Under the pieces are notes generated by a model, which was not told where the DNA came from, ran no database searches, and saw nothing but the letters and a program-made list of their open reading frames with translations. The translations under genes were made by a program, and so were the position numbers. Positions 33,085 to 41,569 of a stretch of 64,000 bases of DNA are shown here, one piece after another. Source of the stretch: Mycolicibacterium moriokaense (GTDB lineage Bacteria; Actinomycetota; Actinomycetes; Mycobacteriales; Mycobacteriaceae); the NCBI RefSeq assembly GCF_003201655.1, contig NZ_QJJU01000024.1, positions 1-64,000 on the forward strand, written 5' to 3'. The first letter of the stretch is position 1. Every line of letters begins with the position of its first letter.

Positions 33085-33132
33085 CTTATTGTTACCATAA
33101 GTTTCTCTTATTTTTCTTAACATTGGTGTACG
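33085..33132. promoter_or_regulatory. AT-rich promoter/operator block in the divergent gap
   Basis: A run of about 45 bases with repeated TTA/TAA steps (CTTATTGTTACCATAAG, then TTTCTCTTATTTTTCTTAA) stands out in otherwise GC-rich DNA. It lies 60 bp upstream of the flavoenzyme start in the 346-bp gap 32844-33189. Its near-symmetric TTA/TAA content would suit a repressor site or a nucleoid-protein (Lsr2-like) site over a promoter. Nothing else convincing was seen in the gap. Confidence 0.45.
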
Positions 33133-33189
33133 GTCAGTTCTCATGTGTGGCGCGACCGCGCGTCTGCGTTCGGGACGGAAGGGGCTGCG

Positions 33190-35013
33190 ATGGCCGAGTT
33201 AGGTTCGCACGCCGTGGTTTTGGGGGCCGGTATCGCGGGGCTGATGACGGCCCGGGTGCTGTCGGAGTTCTACGGGTTGGTCACGGTGGTGGAGCGAGAC
33301 ACGCTGCCCGATCACCCATCGCAGCGCAAGGGGGTCCCGCAGGGCCGTCACCTGCACAACTTCCTCAGCCGCGGCACGCAAGTGATCGGTGAGCTGTTCC
33401 CCGGGCTTCTCGACGAGATCGTCGCCGCCGGAGCCGTTGTCGACAACGGCGATGACTTGTCACGGATATACGTTCGGGTAGCCGGCTATGAGCTGAACCC
33501 CGCCGGCAAGCTCGCCGATCCCGGACCGCTCGCGGCGTACCAGGCCAGTCGCCCGTTCGTGGAGTTTCACCTTCGCCGACACGTTGTCGCACGGGTTAAC
33601 GTCACCATTCTGGACAACCACGACGCGGTCGAACCGGTGATTGCAGGCGATGCCGTCACGGGTGCGCGAATCATCAACCGCGACACCGGCAACACGACTG
33701 TTCTTGACAGCGATCTCGTCGTGGACGCGACGGGACGTGCGGCGCGCATACCGGCCTTTCTGGAAAGGCACGGCTTCAGTGGCCCACCGGAGAACCGGCA
33801 ACCCACAGCGTGGGGCTACTCGAGCCAGCTGATGCGTACCCCGGCGGGACGCATCGCCGAGCGGATGGTGTTCGTCAACCAGGGAAGTAGGGCACCAGGA
33901 GCCCTGATGGTGGCGTATGAAGACAACACCTGGATGCTGGCCGTCACCCGCCCGGTTGACTGTGGCAGTCCCCCAACGAATTTCACCGAGTCGTTGGCGG
34001 TTGCTGAGAAGATTCTTCCCGCGACGATTATGGCCGGCCTGGGCGACGCCACACCCATGGGTGACATCGCGATCTCGCGCAGCACCGGGGCGTCGTGGAG
34101 ACGCTACGACCGGGTGCCACGCCACCCGTCAGGCCTGCTGGTGCTCGGCGATGCGCTGTGCAGCCTCAATCCGATTTACGGCCAAGGCATGACAATGGCC
34201 GCCGTGCAGGCGCTCGCACTGCGCGACTGCCTGCAGACCGGCGACACAGACCTTGCGGGTCGTTTCTACGCGGTTACCGCCAGAGATATCGGGCCGGTGT
34301 GGGCGATGAACGCGGCCAACGATCGAGCCTCCTCGACCAGCGCTGCAAGCCCCTTGCCGCGCCGGTTCCGCAGCTGGACCGAAAAGGCCGCGTTGAAGGC
34401 CGCCGCCAACGACATCACCGTCACCGAGCGAATCCTTCGCGTCCGCAGTCTCATCGACCCGCCCACACGGCTACAGGACCCGGCCCTGTTCTTGCGCATC
34501 CTGCTGGCCAACCTCAGACACCCACGCACGAGGCCGTACGTCATCGCCGACGACCCACCGCAGTCATCGTCGGTGAATCGTGCCGACGAAGTGGCCATCC
34601 GCGCGCTGGTCGATCGCCAGGTGAATGGCTGGGACGCAGGGGATCCCGCGGCCTACGCCAGCGTGTTCGCTCCCGATGCGGACTACGCCACGTTCCTCGG
34701 CGGCCGCCACAAGGGCCGCGACGCCATCGCCAAGTCGTACGCGCCGCTATTCAAGAAACTCCTGCACGGATCCCGTCTGCGAACACAGATCACCCAACTG
34801 CGGTATCTGACGCCTGACGTGGCGCTGATCCAAGCTCGCGCCGCGGTAACCACGCAAGCGCGTCGGTGGCATCGTCGCGCCGACCGGGTCAACACCAGCA
34901 TCGCAGTACGCGGCGGCGACGGATGGCTGCTCGCCGTCTCGCAAAACACCACACACCGCAGGTTCGCCGAAAAGCTGATGGGCGTGCTGGTTTCCCGGCA
35001 ATCCCACGCATAA
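33190..35013 (+). CDS. FAD-dependent monooxygenase-like protein fused to an SgcJ/NTF2 domain
   Basis: This 607-residue protein begins with an FAD Rossmann motif (VVLGAGIAGLMTARVL, residues 8-23), the acidic ERD end of beta-2 and a later LVLGDALCSLNPIYGQGM (GD motif), as in class A flavoprotein hydroxylases or geranylgeranyl reductase-like enzymes. From about residue 460 a separate NTF2/SgcJ-type domain follows (ADEVAIRALVDRQVNGWDAG, then HKGRDAIAKSY). AAGGGG precedes the ATG. The fusion may couple oxidation to isomerisation or cyclisation. Substrate unknown. Confidence 0.85.
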   Translation: MAELGSHAVVLGAGIAGLMTARVLSEFYGLVTVVERDTLPDHPSQRKGVPQGRHLHNFLSRGTQVIGELFPGLLDEIVAAGAVVDNGDDLSRIYVRVAGYELNPAGKLADPGPLAAYQASRPFVEFHLRRHVVARVNVTILDNHDAVEPVIAGDAVTGARIINRDTGNTTVLDSDLVVDATGRAARIPAFLERHGFSGPPENRQPTAWGYSSQLMRTPAGRIAERMVFVNQGSRAPGALMVAYEDNTWMLAVTRPVDCGSPPTNFTESLAVAEKILPATIMAGLGDATPMGDIAISRSTGASWRRYDRVPRHPSGLLVLGDALCSLNPIYGQGMTMAAVQALALRDCLQTGDTDLAGRFYAVTARDIGPVWAMNAANDRASSTSAASPLPRRFRSWTEKAALKAAANDITVTERILRVRSLIDPPTRLQDPALFLRILLANLRHPRTRPYVIADDPPQSSSVNRADEVAIRALVDRQVNGWDAGDPAAYASVFAPDADYATFLGGRHKGRDAIAKSYAPLFKKLLHGSRLRTQITQLRYLTPDVALIQARAAVTTQARRWHRRADRVNTSIAVRGGDGWLLAVSQNTTHRRFAEKLMGVLVSRQSHA

Positions 35014-35028
35014 GACAGGACGATCGCA

Positions 35029-35703
35029 ATGCTTGACGTGATTTACCACAAGGCCCGCACCCGGGTCTGCGACCTGGCGGCCACGCTGAGCGATGAGCAG
35101 TTGCAGACACCGGTACCTGCCACGCCGGACTGGACGGTGCGCGAGCTATTGGCGCATCTGGTCGGCGGTGCCGCCGACGCGGCCAGCGGCCGGCTGGACG
35201 GAGTGACGAGTGAACAATGGACCGCACGCCACGTCGAGGAACGCCGGTGCGACTCGGTTAGTGACCTCCTCGCCGAGTGGGACCGCGTCGGCCCGGCGGC
35301 GGAGTCCCGCTTGGCGGACAACCAGGTCTTCGGACCCAACCTGGCCGCCGATGCGATCTGTCACGAAGGAGACCTGCGCGAAGCGCTGGGGCTTCCTCGT
35401 GTTGACCGCGAGCACTGGCAACCCTTCCTGGAGGTGATGATGTTCTACCTCCGTAAACAGCTCCGGCACACCACGACTCTGCTGATCCGCGATGAGCACG
35501 GACAGCACTGGAGCTGCGGTTCAGGGGAGCCAACGACCCTGCTGCGCGCCGACGGATACGAATTGCTGCGCGCGTCATTCAGCCGCCGTTCCCAAGGCCA
35601 GATCGCGGCGTGGAACTGGACGCCTGCACCGGCCGAGCAGATGATCGAGCGTTTCGGGTTCTTCGGCCCACGCGACGACGACCAGCCCATCCCCGTCGCT
35701 TGA
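35029..35703 (+). CDS. Maleylpyruvate isomerase-like (DinB/mycothiol-dependent) protein
   Basis: This 224-residue four-helix protein opens with the MDMPI/DinB-like N-terminal domain (VCDLAATLSDEQLQTPVPAT, then PDWTVRELLAHLVGG). Possible metal ligands are His in LLAHL and the HEGDLREALG His. Members use mycothiol as cofactor for isomerisation or S-transfer. It begins 15 bp after the flavoenzyme gene and is likely in its operon, perhaps dealing with a reactive product. Exact reaction unknown. Confidence 0.82.
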   Translation: MLDVIYHKARTRVCDLAATLSDEQLQTPVPATPDWTVRELLAHLVGGAADAASGRLDGVTSEQWTARHVEERRCDSVSDLLAEWDRVGPAAESRLADNQVFGPNLAADAICHEGDLREALGLPRVDREHWQPFLEVMMFYLRKQLRHTTTLLIRDEHGQHWSCGSGEPTTLLRADGYELLRASFSRRSQGQIAAWNWTPAPAEQMIERFGFFGPRDDDQPIPVA

Positions 35704-35790
35704 GCCGTTCGGCATGACGCGCGGACACGGCGCGTGAAATGTCGAGTTGTCCGCCTGGCGCGAGGCGGCTGATGTGATTGGCTCGCCAGT

Positions 35791-36429
35791 GTGGGTGGCA
35801 CGAGTTCTTCGATCTGGCCTCTAGTGCACGCCGAGCGTCGGGCGCTCGTTGAGGATCTGGTCGGTTTGGAGACAGCGCAGTGGAAGACCCCGTCACTGTG
35901 TGCCGGCTGGGCTATCCGTGACGTTGTCGCACACCTGGCGGCCACTGCGGCGCTGTCTCGTATCGGCTTCGCCCGGGAATTCGTCCGGGCACGGTTCAGC
36001 GTCGAGCGAATCGTCGAAAGACAGGTGGCCTTGGGACGCGAACAGGGTGCTTCAGCATCGTTGGCAGCACTCCGCTCAACCGCGGATTCCGTTGCCTCAC
36101 CGCCGCTTCCGTTGATCACCCGCGTCATCGAGATCGTGGTTCACAGCGAGGACATCCGGCGCCCATTGGGTATGAACCACCCCTATTCGACGACGTGCAT
36201 GGCAGACGCCGTCGCGTACCTCTACGGCGACCGATCGTCAGGTGCCAAAAAACGCGTGAAGGGCCTCACGCTGACTGCGACTGACGTCGGCTTCTCCTTC
36301 GGCGACGGACCGTCGGTCAAGGGTCCGGCAGTCGCGCTGCTCCTCGCAGCGTCGGGACGGTCGGCAGCCCTCGACGAACTGTATGGGCCGGGCGCCGGTC
36401 TGCTCATCGACCGTATCCATCAAGCATGA
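35791..36429 (+). CDS. Maleylpyruvate isomerase-like (DinB/mycothiol-dependent) protein
   Basis: This 212-residue protein is a second member of the family, with VHAERRALVEDLVGLETAQW, then PSLCAGWAIRDVVAHLAAT and VVHSEDIRRPLG (His and Asp as possible metal ligands). The GTG start follows an 87-bp gap after the first DinB-type gene. It differs enough from the previous protein not to be a recent duplication. Function unknown beyond the family. Confidence 0.8.
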   Translation: MGGTSSSIWPLVHAERRALVEDLVGLETAQWKTPSLCAGWAIRDVVAHLAATAALSRIGFAREFVRARFSVERIVERQVALGREQGASASLAALRSTADSVASPPLPLITRVIEIVVHSEDIRRPLGMNHPYSTTCMADAVAYLYGDRSSGAKKRVKGLTLTATDVGFSFGDGPSVKGPAVALLLAASGRSAALDELYGPGAGLLIDRIHQA

Positions 36430-36554
36430 CAACGGTAGTCACGCGGCGACAGCGCCAGCGAGCGCGAAGCTCCTTCGAGCACGGCGACGAGCGCGCCCCG
36501 TTTCCCCCGACGTAGGTATTGCGTCGCGGCCCCGGAGGTCTCACCATAGCAATC

Positions 36555-37019
36555 ATGAGTAAGGTAACCCTAACTACCGAGCTGCCGATTCCGGCTGAAA
36601 TGGCGGGTGCGCTGGCCCGCAAGCCGGAAGTGATGAAGTACCTGCTGCGTCCGGTTCTGCGGGCATACCGCATCGACGTCCCCGAGCGGATTGACGTCGG
36701 CACCGAGGGTTCGGCCCGATTGTGGTGGTTCGGCATCGTTCCCGCGTGGACTCACCACCTCACCGTCAAGAAACTCGACCCCACCGAGATCTACACCAAC
36801 GAGCGCGGCGGACCTGTCAAGAGGTGGAACCACCGCCTCACCTTCGAGCCAATCGATGAGCAGCACTGCCGATACACCGACGAGATAGAAACCGACGACG
36901 GCCTTCGCGGCGCCCCGACCCGTCTGTTCATCAGGCTGATGTTTCGTCGCCGCCATCGCCGGTGGCGCGCACTGGCACTCCTGTTGGCTGAGCCGTCCCG
37001 ACGTATTCTCAGGCCATGA
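36555..37019 (+). CDS. SRPBCC-like conserved protein
   Basis: This 154-residue protein of mycobacterial type resembles polyketide cyclase/START-fold proteins in its strand pattern: RLWWFGIVPAWTHHLTVKKL, then EIYTNERGGPVKRWNHRLTFE and CRYTDEIE. The ATG at 36555 opens the conserved part; an earlier in-frame start adds 12 residues. Its stop overlaps the start of the next flavoprotein gene (ATGA), so the pair is co-translated and may bind the same lipid-like substrate. Confidence 0.68.
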   Translation: MSKVTLTTELPIPAEMAGALARKPEVMKYLLRPVLRAYRIDVPERIDVGTEGSARLWWFGIVPAWTHHLTVKKLDPTEIYTNERGGPVKRWNHRLTFEPIDEQHCRYTDEIETDDGLRGAPTRLFIRLMFRRRHRRWRALALLLAEPSRRILRP

Positions 37020-38224
37020 CGCGAGTCGTGCAGACTCAGGTTTGTGTTGTCGGCGGTGGCCCAGCCGGCATGATTCACGCGCTGCTGCTTGCCCGCGCCG
37101 GGATCCGGGTCGTTGTCCTCGAAAAGCACAGCGACTTCTTACGCGACTTCCGCGGCGACACAGTGCATCCAACCACTCTGCGGATCATCGACGAACTAGG
37201 TCTTATCGACGAGTTTCTGCGCCTGCCGCACACCAAGGTTACCCGCGTTGCCTTCGACACTGACGGCTCCATTCGCACCCTGGGGAACTTCCGTGGACTC
37301 AAAGTGCTGCGCTTCAAGCAGCCCTATATCGCCCTGATGCCCCAATGGGATTTCCTCGACTTCCTCGCTGAAAAGGCTTCTGCCTACCAGGAATTCACAC
37401 TGATCCGCAATACCGAGGTCAGGGACCTGATCGTTGACGGCGATCGGGTGGCAGGGGTTCGCACACCCGAACTTGAGGTGCACACCGAATTGGTGGTCGG
37501 CGCGGACGGGCGCAAGTCGGCAGTGCGGGCCGCGGCCGAGCTCGAGATAGCCGCCGCGCACTCCCCGATGGACGTGCTGTGGTTTCGGCTGAAGTGGCGC
37601 CCCGGCGATCCGCAGGAACCGTTCGCGGTGATCCGTAGGGGCCTGATGATGGCCATGATCTACCGGGGCGACTACTGGCAGATCGCATACCCTGTGCCGA
37701 AGGGGGCGAACCCCCGCGACGGGTCGCTGGAAGCGTTCAAAGAGCGCCTGGTCTCAGCGCGACCGCATCTGCGCGAACACGTCAATGACCTACGTTCCTG
37801 GGACGACACCAGCCATCTCGACGTCCGGGTGGACCGGCTCAAGACGTGGTGGCGCCCTGGGCTGTTGTGTATTGGCGATGCCGCCCACGCCATGTCACCG
37901 ATCGGCGGGGTCGGCATCAACCTCGCCGTTGCTGACGCGGTCGCGGCGGCCAACATCTTGTGCGCACCGCTGCGGGCAAATCGAGTGACCAACTCAGACC
38001 TCGCCAAGGTGCAGCGTCGGCGAGAGCTACCCGCCCGGATCATCCAAGCCGGCCAGGTATTCATTCAAAACCAAGCCATCGAGCCCAACATGAACGGCGA
38101 CCTGTCCCCCATCGCTATCCCGAAGATCGTTGGCCGGGGTCCGTTGCAGTTCATCCCGCCGATTGTCGTCGGACGCGGCTTCCGCCCCGAACACGTACGC
38201 ACGCCAGATATGCACACCGCATAG
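37016..38224 (+). CDS. FAD-dependent monooxygenase (class A flavoprotein hydroxylase)
   Basis: This 402-residue enzyme has the FAD GGGPAG motif (residues 12-17), the ADGRKS segment of the DG motif, and the GD motif in LLCIGDAAHAMSPIGGVGIN, diagnostic of UbiH/PHBH-type hydroxylases. It should use NAD(P)H and O2 to oxygenate an aromatic or polyketide-like substrate. Translationally coupled to the SRPBCC-like gene. Substrate unknown. Confidence 0.9.
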   Translation: MTRVVQTQVCVVGGGPAGMIHALLLARAGIRVVVLEKHSDFLRDFRGDTVHPTTLRIIDELGLIDEFLRLPHTKVTRVAFDTDGSIRTLGNFRGLKVLRFKQPYIALMPQWDFLDFLAEKASAYQEFTLIRNTEVRDLIVDGDRVAGVRTPELEVHTELVVGADGRKSAVRAAAELEIAAAHSPMDVLWFRLKWRPGDPQEPFAVIRRGLMMAMIYRGDYWQIAYPVPKGANPRDGSLEAFKERLVSARPHLREHVNDLRSWDDTSHLDVRVDRLKTWWRPGLLCIGDAAHAMSPIGGVGINLAVADAVAAANILCAPLRANRVTNSDLAKVQRRRELPARIIQAGQVFIQNQAIEPNMNGDLSPIAIPKIVGRGPLQFIPPIVVGRGFRPEHVRTPDMHTA

Positions 38225-38255
38225 TGCCCGCCGGCCGGCTTCGTCGCCGACATTC

Positions 38256-38292
38256 TGTAGCATTTTGCTACACTCTGTTACACATTGCTACA
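38256..38292. promoter_or_regulatory. Tandem operator of the toxin-antitoxin module
   Basis: TGTAGCATTTTGCTACA (38256-38272) has perfect 7-bp arms around TTT. A related 17-mer TGTTACACATTGCTACA follows at 38276-38292, offset by 20 bp, about two helical turns. The pair ends 14 bp before the antitoxin ATG, a normal place for autoregulation by an antitoxin or toxin-antitoxin complex. Confidence 0.65.
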
Positions 38293-38305
38293 GATTCGAG
38301 GAGTC

Positions 38306-38695
38306 ATGGCTGAAACCGCTGATCGGGTGACCCGCATTGCCGCCGACCTGATGGACAGTGCGGCGACCGAGGGTGCGCGGCAGAGCCGCTCGGCCAAGCA
38401 GCAACTCGACCACTGGGCGCGCGTGGGACGTGCGGTGTCGAGCCGACACAGCGCAGCGCGGGCGAAGGTGGAGCAGGCCCTCGCCGGGGAACTCGAAGTG
38501 GCCGAACTCAACGCCGAGGAGGGCGCGGTGTTCAACGCCGAGATCTCCGCGGCGATCCAGGAAAGCCTCGCCGACGCCAACTACGGCCAGACGCTGGCCG
38601 GGCGCGGCATCACCACGGTCGCCCTCGACGAGGACGGACAGATCGTCGAGCACCGCCCCGACGGCAGCTCGGTCGTGCTGACGGCGCGACGTTGA
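38306..38695 (+). CDS. ParD-like antitoxin of a zeta-toxin module
   Basis: This 129-residue protein has an N-terminal ParD-like segment (RVTRIAADLMDSAATEGARQ, then SRSAKQQLDHWARVGRA) probably forming a DNA-binding dimer. Next are a helical linker and a C-terminal part (GRGITTVALDEDGQIVEHRP) that is often seen in antitoxins paired with zeta kinases. GAGGAG sits just before the ATG at 38306. It is followed 37 bp later by the zeta toxin gene and preceded by tandem palindromes. Confidence 0.8.
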   Translation: MAETADRVTRIAADLMDSAATEGARQSRSAKQQLDHWARVGRAVSSRHSAARAKVEQALAGELEVAELNAEEGAVFNAEISAAIQESLADANYGQTLAGRGITTVALDEDGQIVEHRPDGSSVVLTARR

Positions 38696-38732
38696 GAAGA
38701 GCCGAAAGGGGAATCAACGCCCCAGCCACGCC

Positions 38733-39314
38733 ATGAACCGGCTCGACCTCGTCGTTGGACCCGACGGCGCTGGCAAGTCCACCTTCGTCGAACTCACGCT
38801 GGCACGACTGCTGCCAGGCAGCGTCTTCGTCAACGCCGACGAGATCGCCAAACAACGCTGGCCGGAAGACCCAGCGGCGCACGCATATGACGCCGCGCTG
38901 ATCGCCGCTGAAACCCGCACGAAGCTCATCGAGTTAGGATGGTCGTTCATCGCCGAAACAGTGTTCTCCCACCCCTCCAAACTCGAGCTCGTCGACACCG
39001 CCCGGGCAGCTGGCTACACCGTTGTCCTGCACGTCGTGCTCATCCCCGAAGAACTGGCGGTGGCACGCGTGGCCTACCGGGTGCAGTCCGGCGGACATCC
39101 GGTGGCGGAGAACAAGATCCGCGAGCGTTACCAGCGCCTGTGGACGCTCGTCGCCGAGGCGATTCCGCGATGCGACCAGACCACCGTCTACGACAACAGC
39201 GGGGTGAAGGGCCCCCGGATCGTGGCCCAGATGAGCGACGGCTTCATCGTCGGCTCACCCACCTGGCCAGACTGGACGCCGCAGGCGCTGCAATCACGCT
39301 GGCCGACACCGTGA
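38733..39314 (+). CDS. Zeta-toxin-family P-loop kinase
   Basis: This 193-residue protein has a Walker A at residues 9-16 (GPDGAGKST), FVNADEIAKQRWPED with the acidic residue of the zeta family, and GWSFIAETVFSH. Zeta toxins phosphorylate UDP-N-acetylglucosamine or related sugars and block cell-wall synthesis. The ribosome-binding site is weak, suggesting lower translation than the antitoxin. It ends before a 261-bp gap in which no gene is supported. Confidence 0.85.
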   Translation: MNRLDLVVGPDGAGKSTFVELTLARLLPGSVFVNADEIAKQRWPEDPAAHAYDAALIAAETRTKLIELGWSFIAETVFSHPSKLELVDTARAAGYTVVLHVVLIPEELAVARVAYRVQSGGHPVAENKIRERYQRLWTLVAEAIPRCDQTTVYDNSGVKGPRIVAQMSDGFIVGSPTWPDWTPQALQSRWPTP

Positions 39315-39575
39315 TTCACCACACATCCCCGGCAAGTGTTCTGGGCGGCATCGGTGAGGCAACTGCGTGGCGCCAGGAGGCGGTATCCACTGGTACGTAA
39401 CGATTTTCGTCGTCGGGAGCAAAGGCGCTGGGCCGTTCGAGGCGCATCCGCTAGCGCGAGTAACACTCCACGTATGCCCGGAACGCTGCGCGATCAGTGC
39501 TCGGGTGTTGCCGAACCGCGATCGGCGACGCGCCCGCTGCGCGATGCGACAAACTCGGGCCTCAGGGGGTCGGCG

Positions 39576-40046
39576 CTACCGGCTGCGGTGCCGCCAGCCG
39601 CGCAGACCACCGTGAGTGGTGGCCACGGTGCCGGCGCGCCGGCGTGAGTCGAGAGCGTAGGCGCCCCCGCCGGTGAATACCAGAAGGAAGAACGCGAAGC
39701 AGTACAGGATCGCGGGCTCGCCGCCGTTGCCGAAAGGGGGCAGGTACGGCGAGAACCCGTGGGGCAGATGCTGAGTGAAGTAGGCAAACGCCATCTCCCC
39801 CGACGCGACGAACGCCGCGATGCGAGTGAAGAGTCCAACGGTGACGAGAAGACCCGTGACCAGTTCGATGACGCCGGCCCACCACAGCGGCCACGTTCCG
39901 ACCGGCGCGGTGGGGCCCATGGCAATCGGCCAGGCGAACAGGATCGCCGAGCCGTGAAGGGCGAAGAGTATGCCGAACACGATACGGAAGAGACTCAGTA
40001 CCGTCTGCGAATGAGGATTGAGCCGGGCATCCAGGTTGCGCGTCAT
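39576..40046 (-). CDS. DoxX family membrane protein
   Basis: This 156-residue protein has four membrane helices, including FRIVFGILFALHGSAILFAW, GVIELVTGLLVTVGLF and ILYCFAFFLLVFTGGGAYALD, matching the DoxX family. Mycobacterial DoxX proteins have been tied to thiol and redox homeostasis at the membrane. The ATG at 40046 was preferred to one 48 bases upstream because it begins the conserved part. A ~100-bp segment upstream (40110-40219) is repeated upstream of the next gene. Confidence 0.85.
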   Translation of the reverse strand: MTRNLDARLNPHSQTVLSLFRIVFGILFALHGSAILFAWPIAMGPTAPVGTWPLWWAGVIELVTGLLVTVGLFTRIAAFVASGEMAFAYFTQHLPHGFSPYLPPFGNGGEPAILYCFAFFLLVFTGGGAYALDSRRRAGTVATTHGGLRGWRHRSR

Positions 40047-40109
40047 GTGCCGACCATACGACGCGACCTTCTCTCGACTGCGTTGATTGGTCACGCCACG
40101 ACGTTCCGC

Positions 40110-40219
40110 CCGTCAGACGGAGTTGCGGCTTACACCCATGTTTCTCGGCTGCGGGGAGAGTGGGCAGAAATCCTCCAATCGGACGGGCTGGGGCACTCGC
40201 TTCGGCGGTTTGGCCCCAT
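40110..40219. repeat. Dispersed ~100-bp repeat, copy 1
   Basis: This segment, starting 64 bp upstream of the doxX-like start, is collinear with 41461-41569. Shared blocks include GGAGTTGCG at the start, a TTAC-CC-ATGT block, and ACGGGCTGG...CACTCG..TCGGCGG at the far end, with the same spacing. The middle third is diverged. The rest of the 40047-40417 gap shows no gene. Confidence 0.65.
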
Positions 40220-40417
40220 TTGGCCCTGGAGTCTGGCACGCGATCGAACCACATCGCTTCAAGGCAAAGGGGACGACTTCGTCGCCTCCGGCGAGTCCTC
40301 TATGACCATCCGTTGGCTCCACGCCACACCGCAACCGCAGGAGCCGTGTCTCGAATAGCCTGTTTGCGAGCCCCCGGAACTCCGTTTCAGAAGCCGTGCC
40401 GTCCGCCGGGAGGAGTG

Positions 40418-41380
40418 TTACGCCACTTTCAGCAGGATCTTGCCGCCACGGAGGAGATGCTGCACCGCGTCCTGGATGTGCTCGAGGGGGTACACGCCCG
40501 CCACGGGGACAACGAGGGTGCCGTCGGCCACGAGCGGTGCCGCCTCACGAATGACAGGCACCACCTTGTCGCTGTAGTCGAAGTCGCCGACAAAGAAGCC
40601 GCGGACGGTGAGGTGATTGCCGATCAGTGTCGAGGTGTCGACCCACATGGGTTCGTCCCCGGCCCAGGAATAGCTGACCAACCATCCACGGTCGGACAGC
40701 AATTCGAGCAGCCGCGCCACCCCCGGACCACCGACGGCTTCCACTGCCAGCGCCACTCGCGCGTCGCCGATCACTGCTCGAACGTCGCCGACCGCGTCGG
40801 CGTCATCGACGTGGACCACGTCGGCCCCGGCCGCTGTCAGCTCGGCGAACGTTGCGTCGTCACGGGCCAGGTTGATCGTCTTGAATCCACGAAGTTTGGC
40901 TAGCGCGATCAATGACCGTCCCACACCGGAGTTCGCGGCGTTCTGAACCACCCAGTCACCGGGCTGCAGGGGGGTGCATTCACTGAGCATCAACCCTGCC
41001 GTCGGGGGGTTGCTGCCCAGCATCGAGTACTGCTCGATGTTGCCCCCGGCGGGGAGTGCGAACAGGCCGTCAGCGGGCACGACGAGCCGCTCACGCCACG
41101 CTCCGGCATACAGGGGTAGCACGACCAGATCTCCCACTTGAAGTCCATCGACCTCGGCGCCAGTGGCAAGCACGCGGGCGACCCCCTCTGCGCCTGGTAT
41201 GTGGGGCAGCGGTGGTCGCGCCAGCATGCCGGTGACAACCAGTAGGTCGTGTTTGTTCAACGGCGAGACCTCAACGCTCAATAGAACCTCATGCGGACCC
41301 GGTGGCGGCGGCTCCTCAATGTCGACGACGCGGAGCACCTGTGCGGGGTCGCCGAACTGTTCCATCTGGATGGCGCGCAT
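40418..41380 (-). CDS. Zinc-type/quinone oxidoreductase-like MDR dehydrogenase (2-enoyl thioester reductase-like)
   Basis: This 320-residue medium-chain dehydrogenase/reductase has the GroES-like N-terminus (MRAIQMEQFGDPAQVLRVVD, PHIPGAEGVARV) and NNA-type loop QNAANSGVGRSLIALAK that binds NADPH in the MECR/quinone reductase branch. No catalytic zinc-ligand cluster is evident, so an NADPH-dependent reductase of enones or quinones is likely. GAGAGGAA precedes the ATG at 41380. It stands alone between the two copies of the ~100-bp repeat. Confidence 0.87.
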   Translation of the reverse strand: MRAIQMEQFGDPAQVLRVVDIEEPPPPGPHEVLLSVEVSPLNKHDLLVVTGMLARPPLPHIPGAEGVARVLATGAEVDGLQVGDLVVLPLYAGAWRERLVVPADGLFALPAGGNIEQYSMLGSNPPTAGLMLSECTPLQPGDWVVQNAANSGVGRSLIALAKLRGFKTINLARDDATFAELTAAGADVVHVDDADAVGDVRAVIGDARVALAVEAVGGPGVARLLELLSDRGWLVSYSWAGDEPMWVDTSTLIGNHLTVRGFFVGDFDYSDKVVPVIREAAPLVADGTLVVPVAGVYPLEHIQDAVQHLLRGGKILLKVA

Positions 41381-41460
41381 TCCAATTCCTCTCGATTCGA
41401 AGGTCTGGCCGCTGTGGAGGATCATCCGACTCCGCTGTGATAGGTAGCGTAAGGCAATCA

Positions 41461-41569
41461 GTCTCAGGCGGAGTTGCGTTTTACGCCAATGTGTTTCAAC
41501 TGGTCAGGCCGTGTAGGACCTGGCTACCCGTACGGGCTGGAACACTCGGATCGGCGGTCGCGCCCCCAT
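41461..41569. repeat. Dispersed ~100-bp repeat, copy 2
   Basis: Second copy of the 40110-40219 segment, lying 81 bp upstream of the MDR start, in the same orientation and at nearly the same distance from a gene start as copy 1. Both copies hold, on the minus strand, the conserved core CGCAACTCCG followed by a TGA. It may be a duplicated regulatory region or the remains of a mobile sequence. Confidence 0.65.

Noticed and set aside
32905..33144. A 79-codon minus-strand frame in the gap before the fused flavoenzyme.
   Set aside because: It starts across the AT-rich promoter block, has no recognisable domain and no clear ribosome site. A decayed regulator could not be shown.
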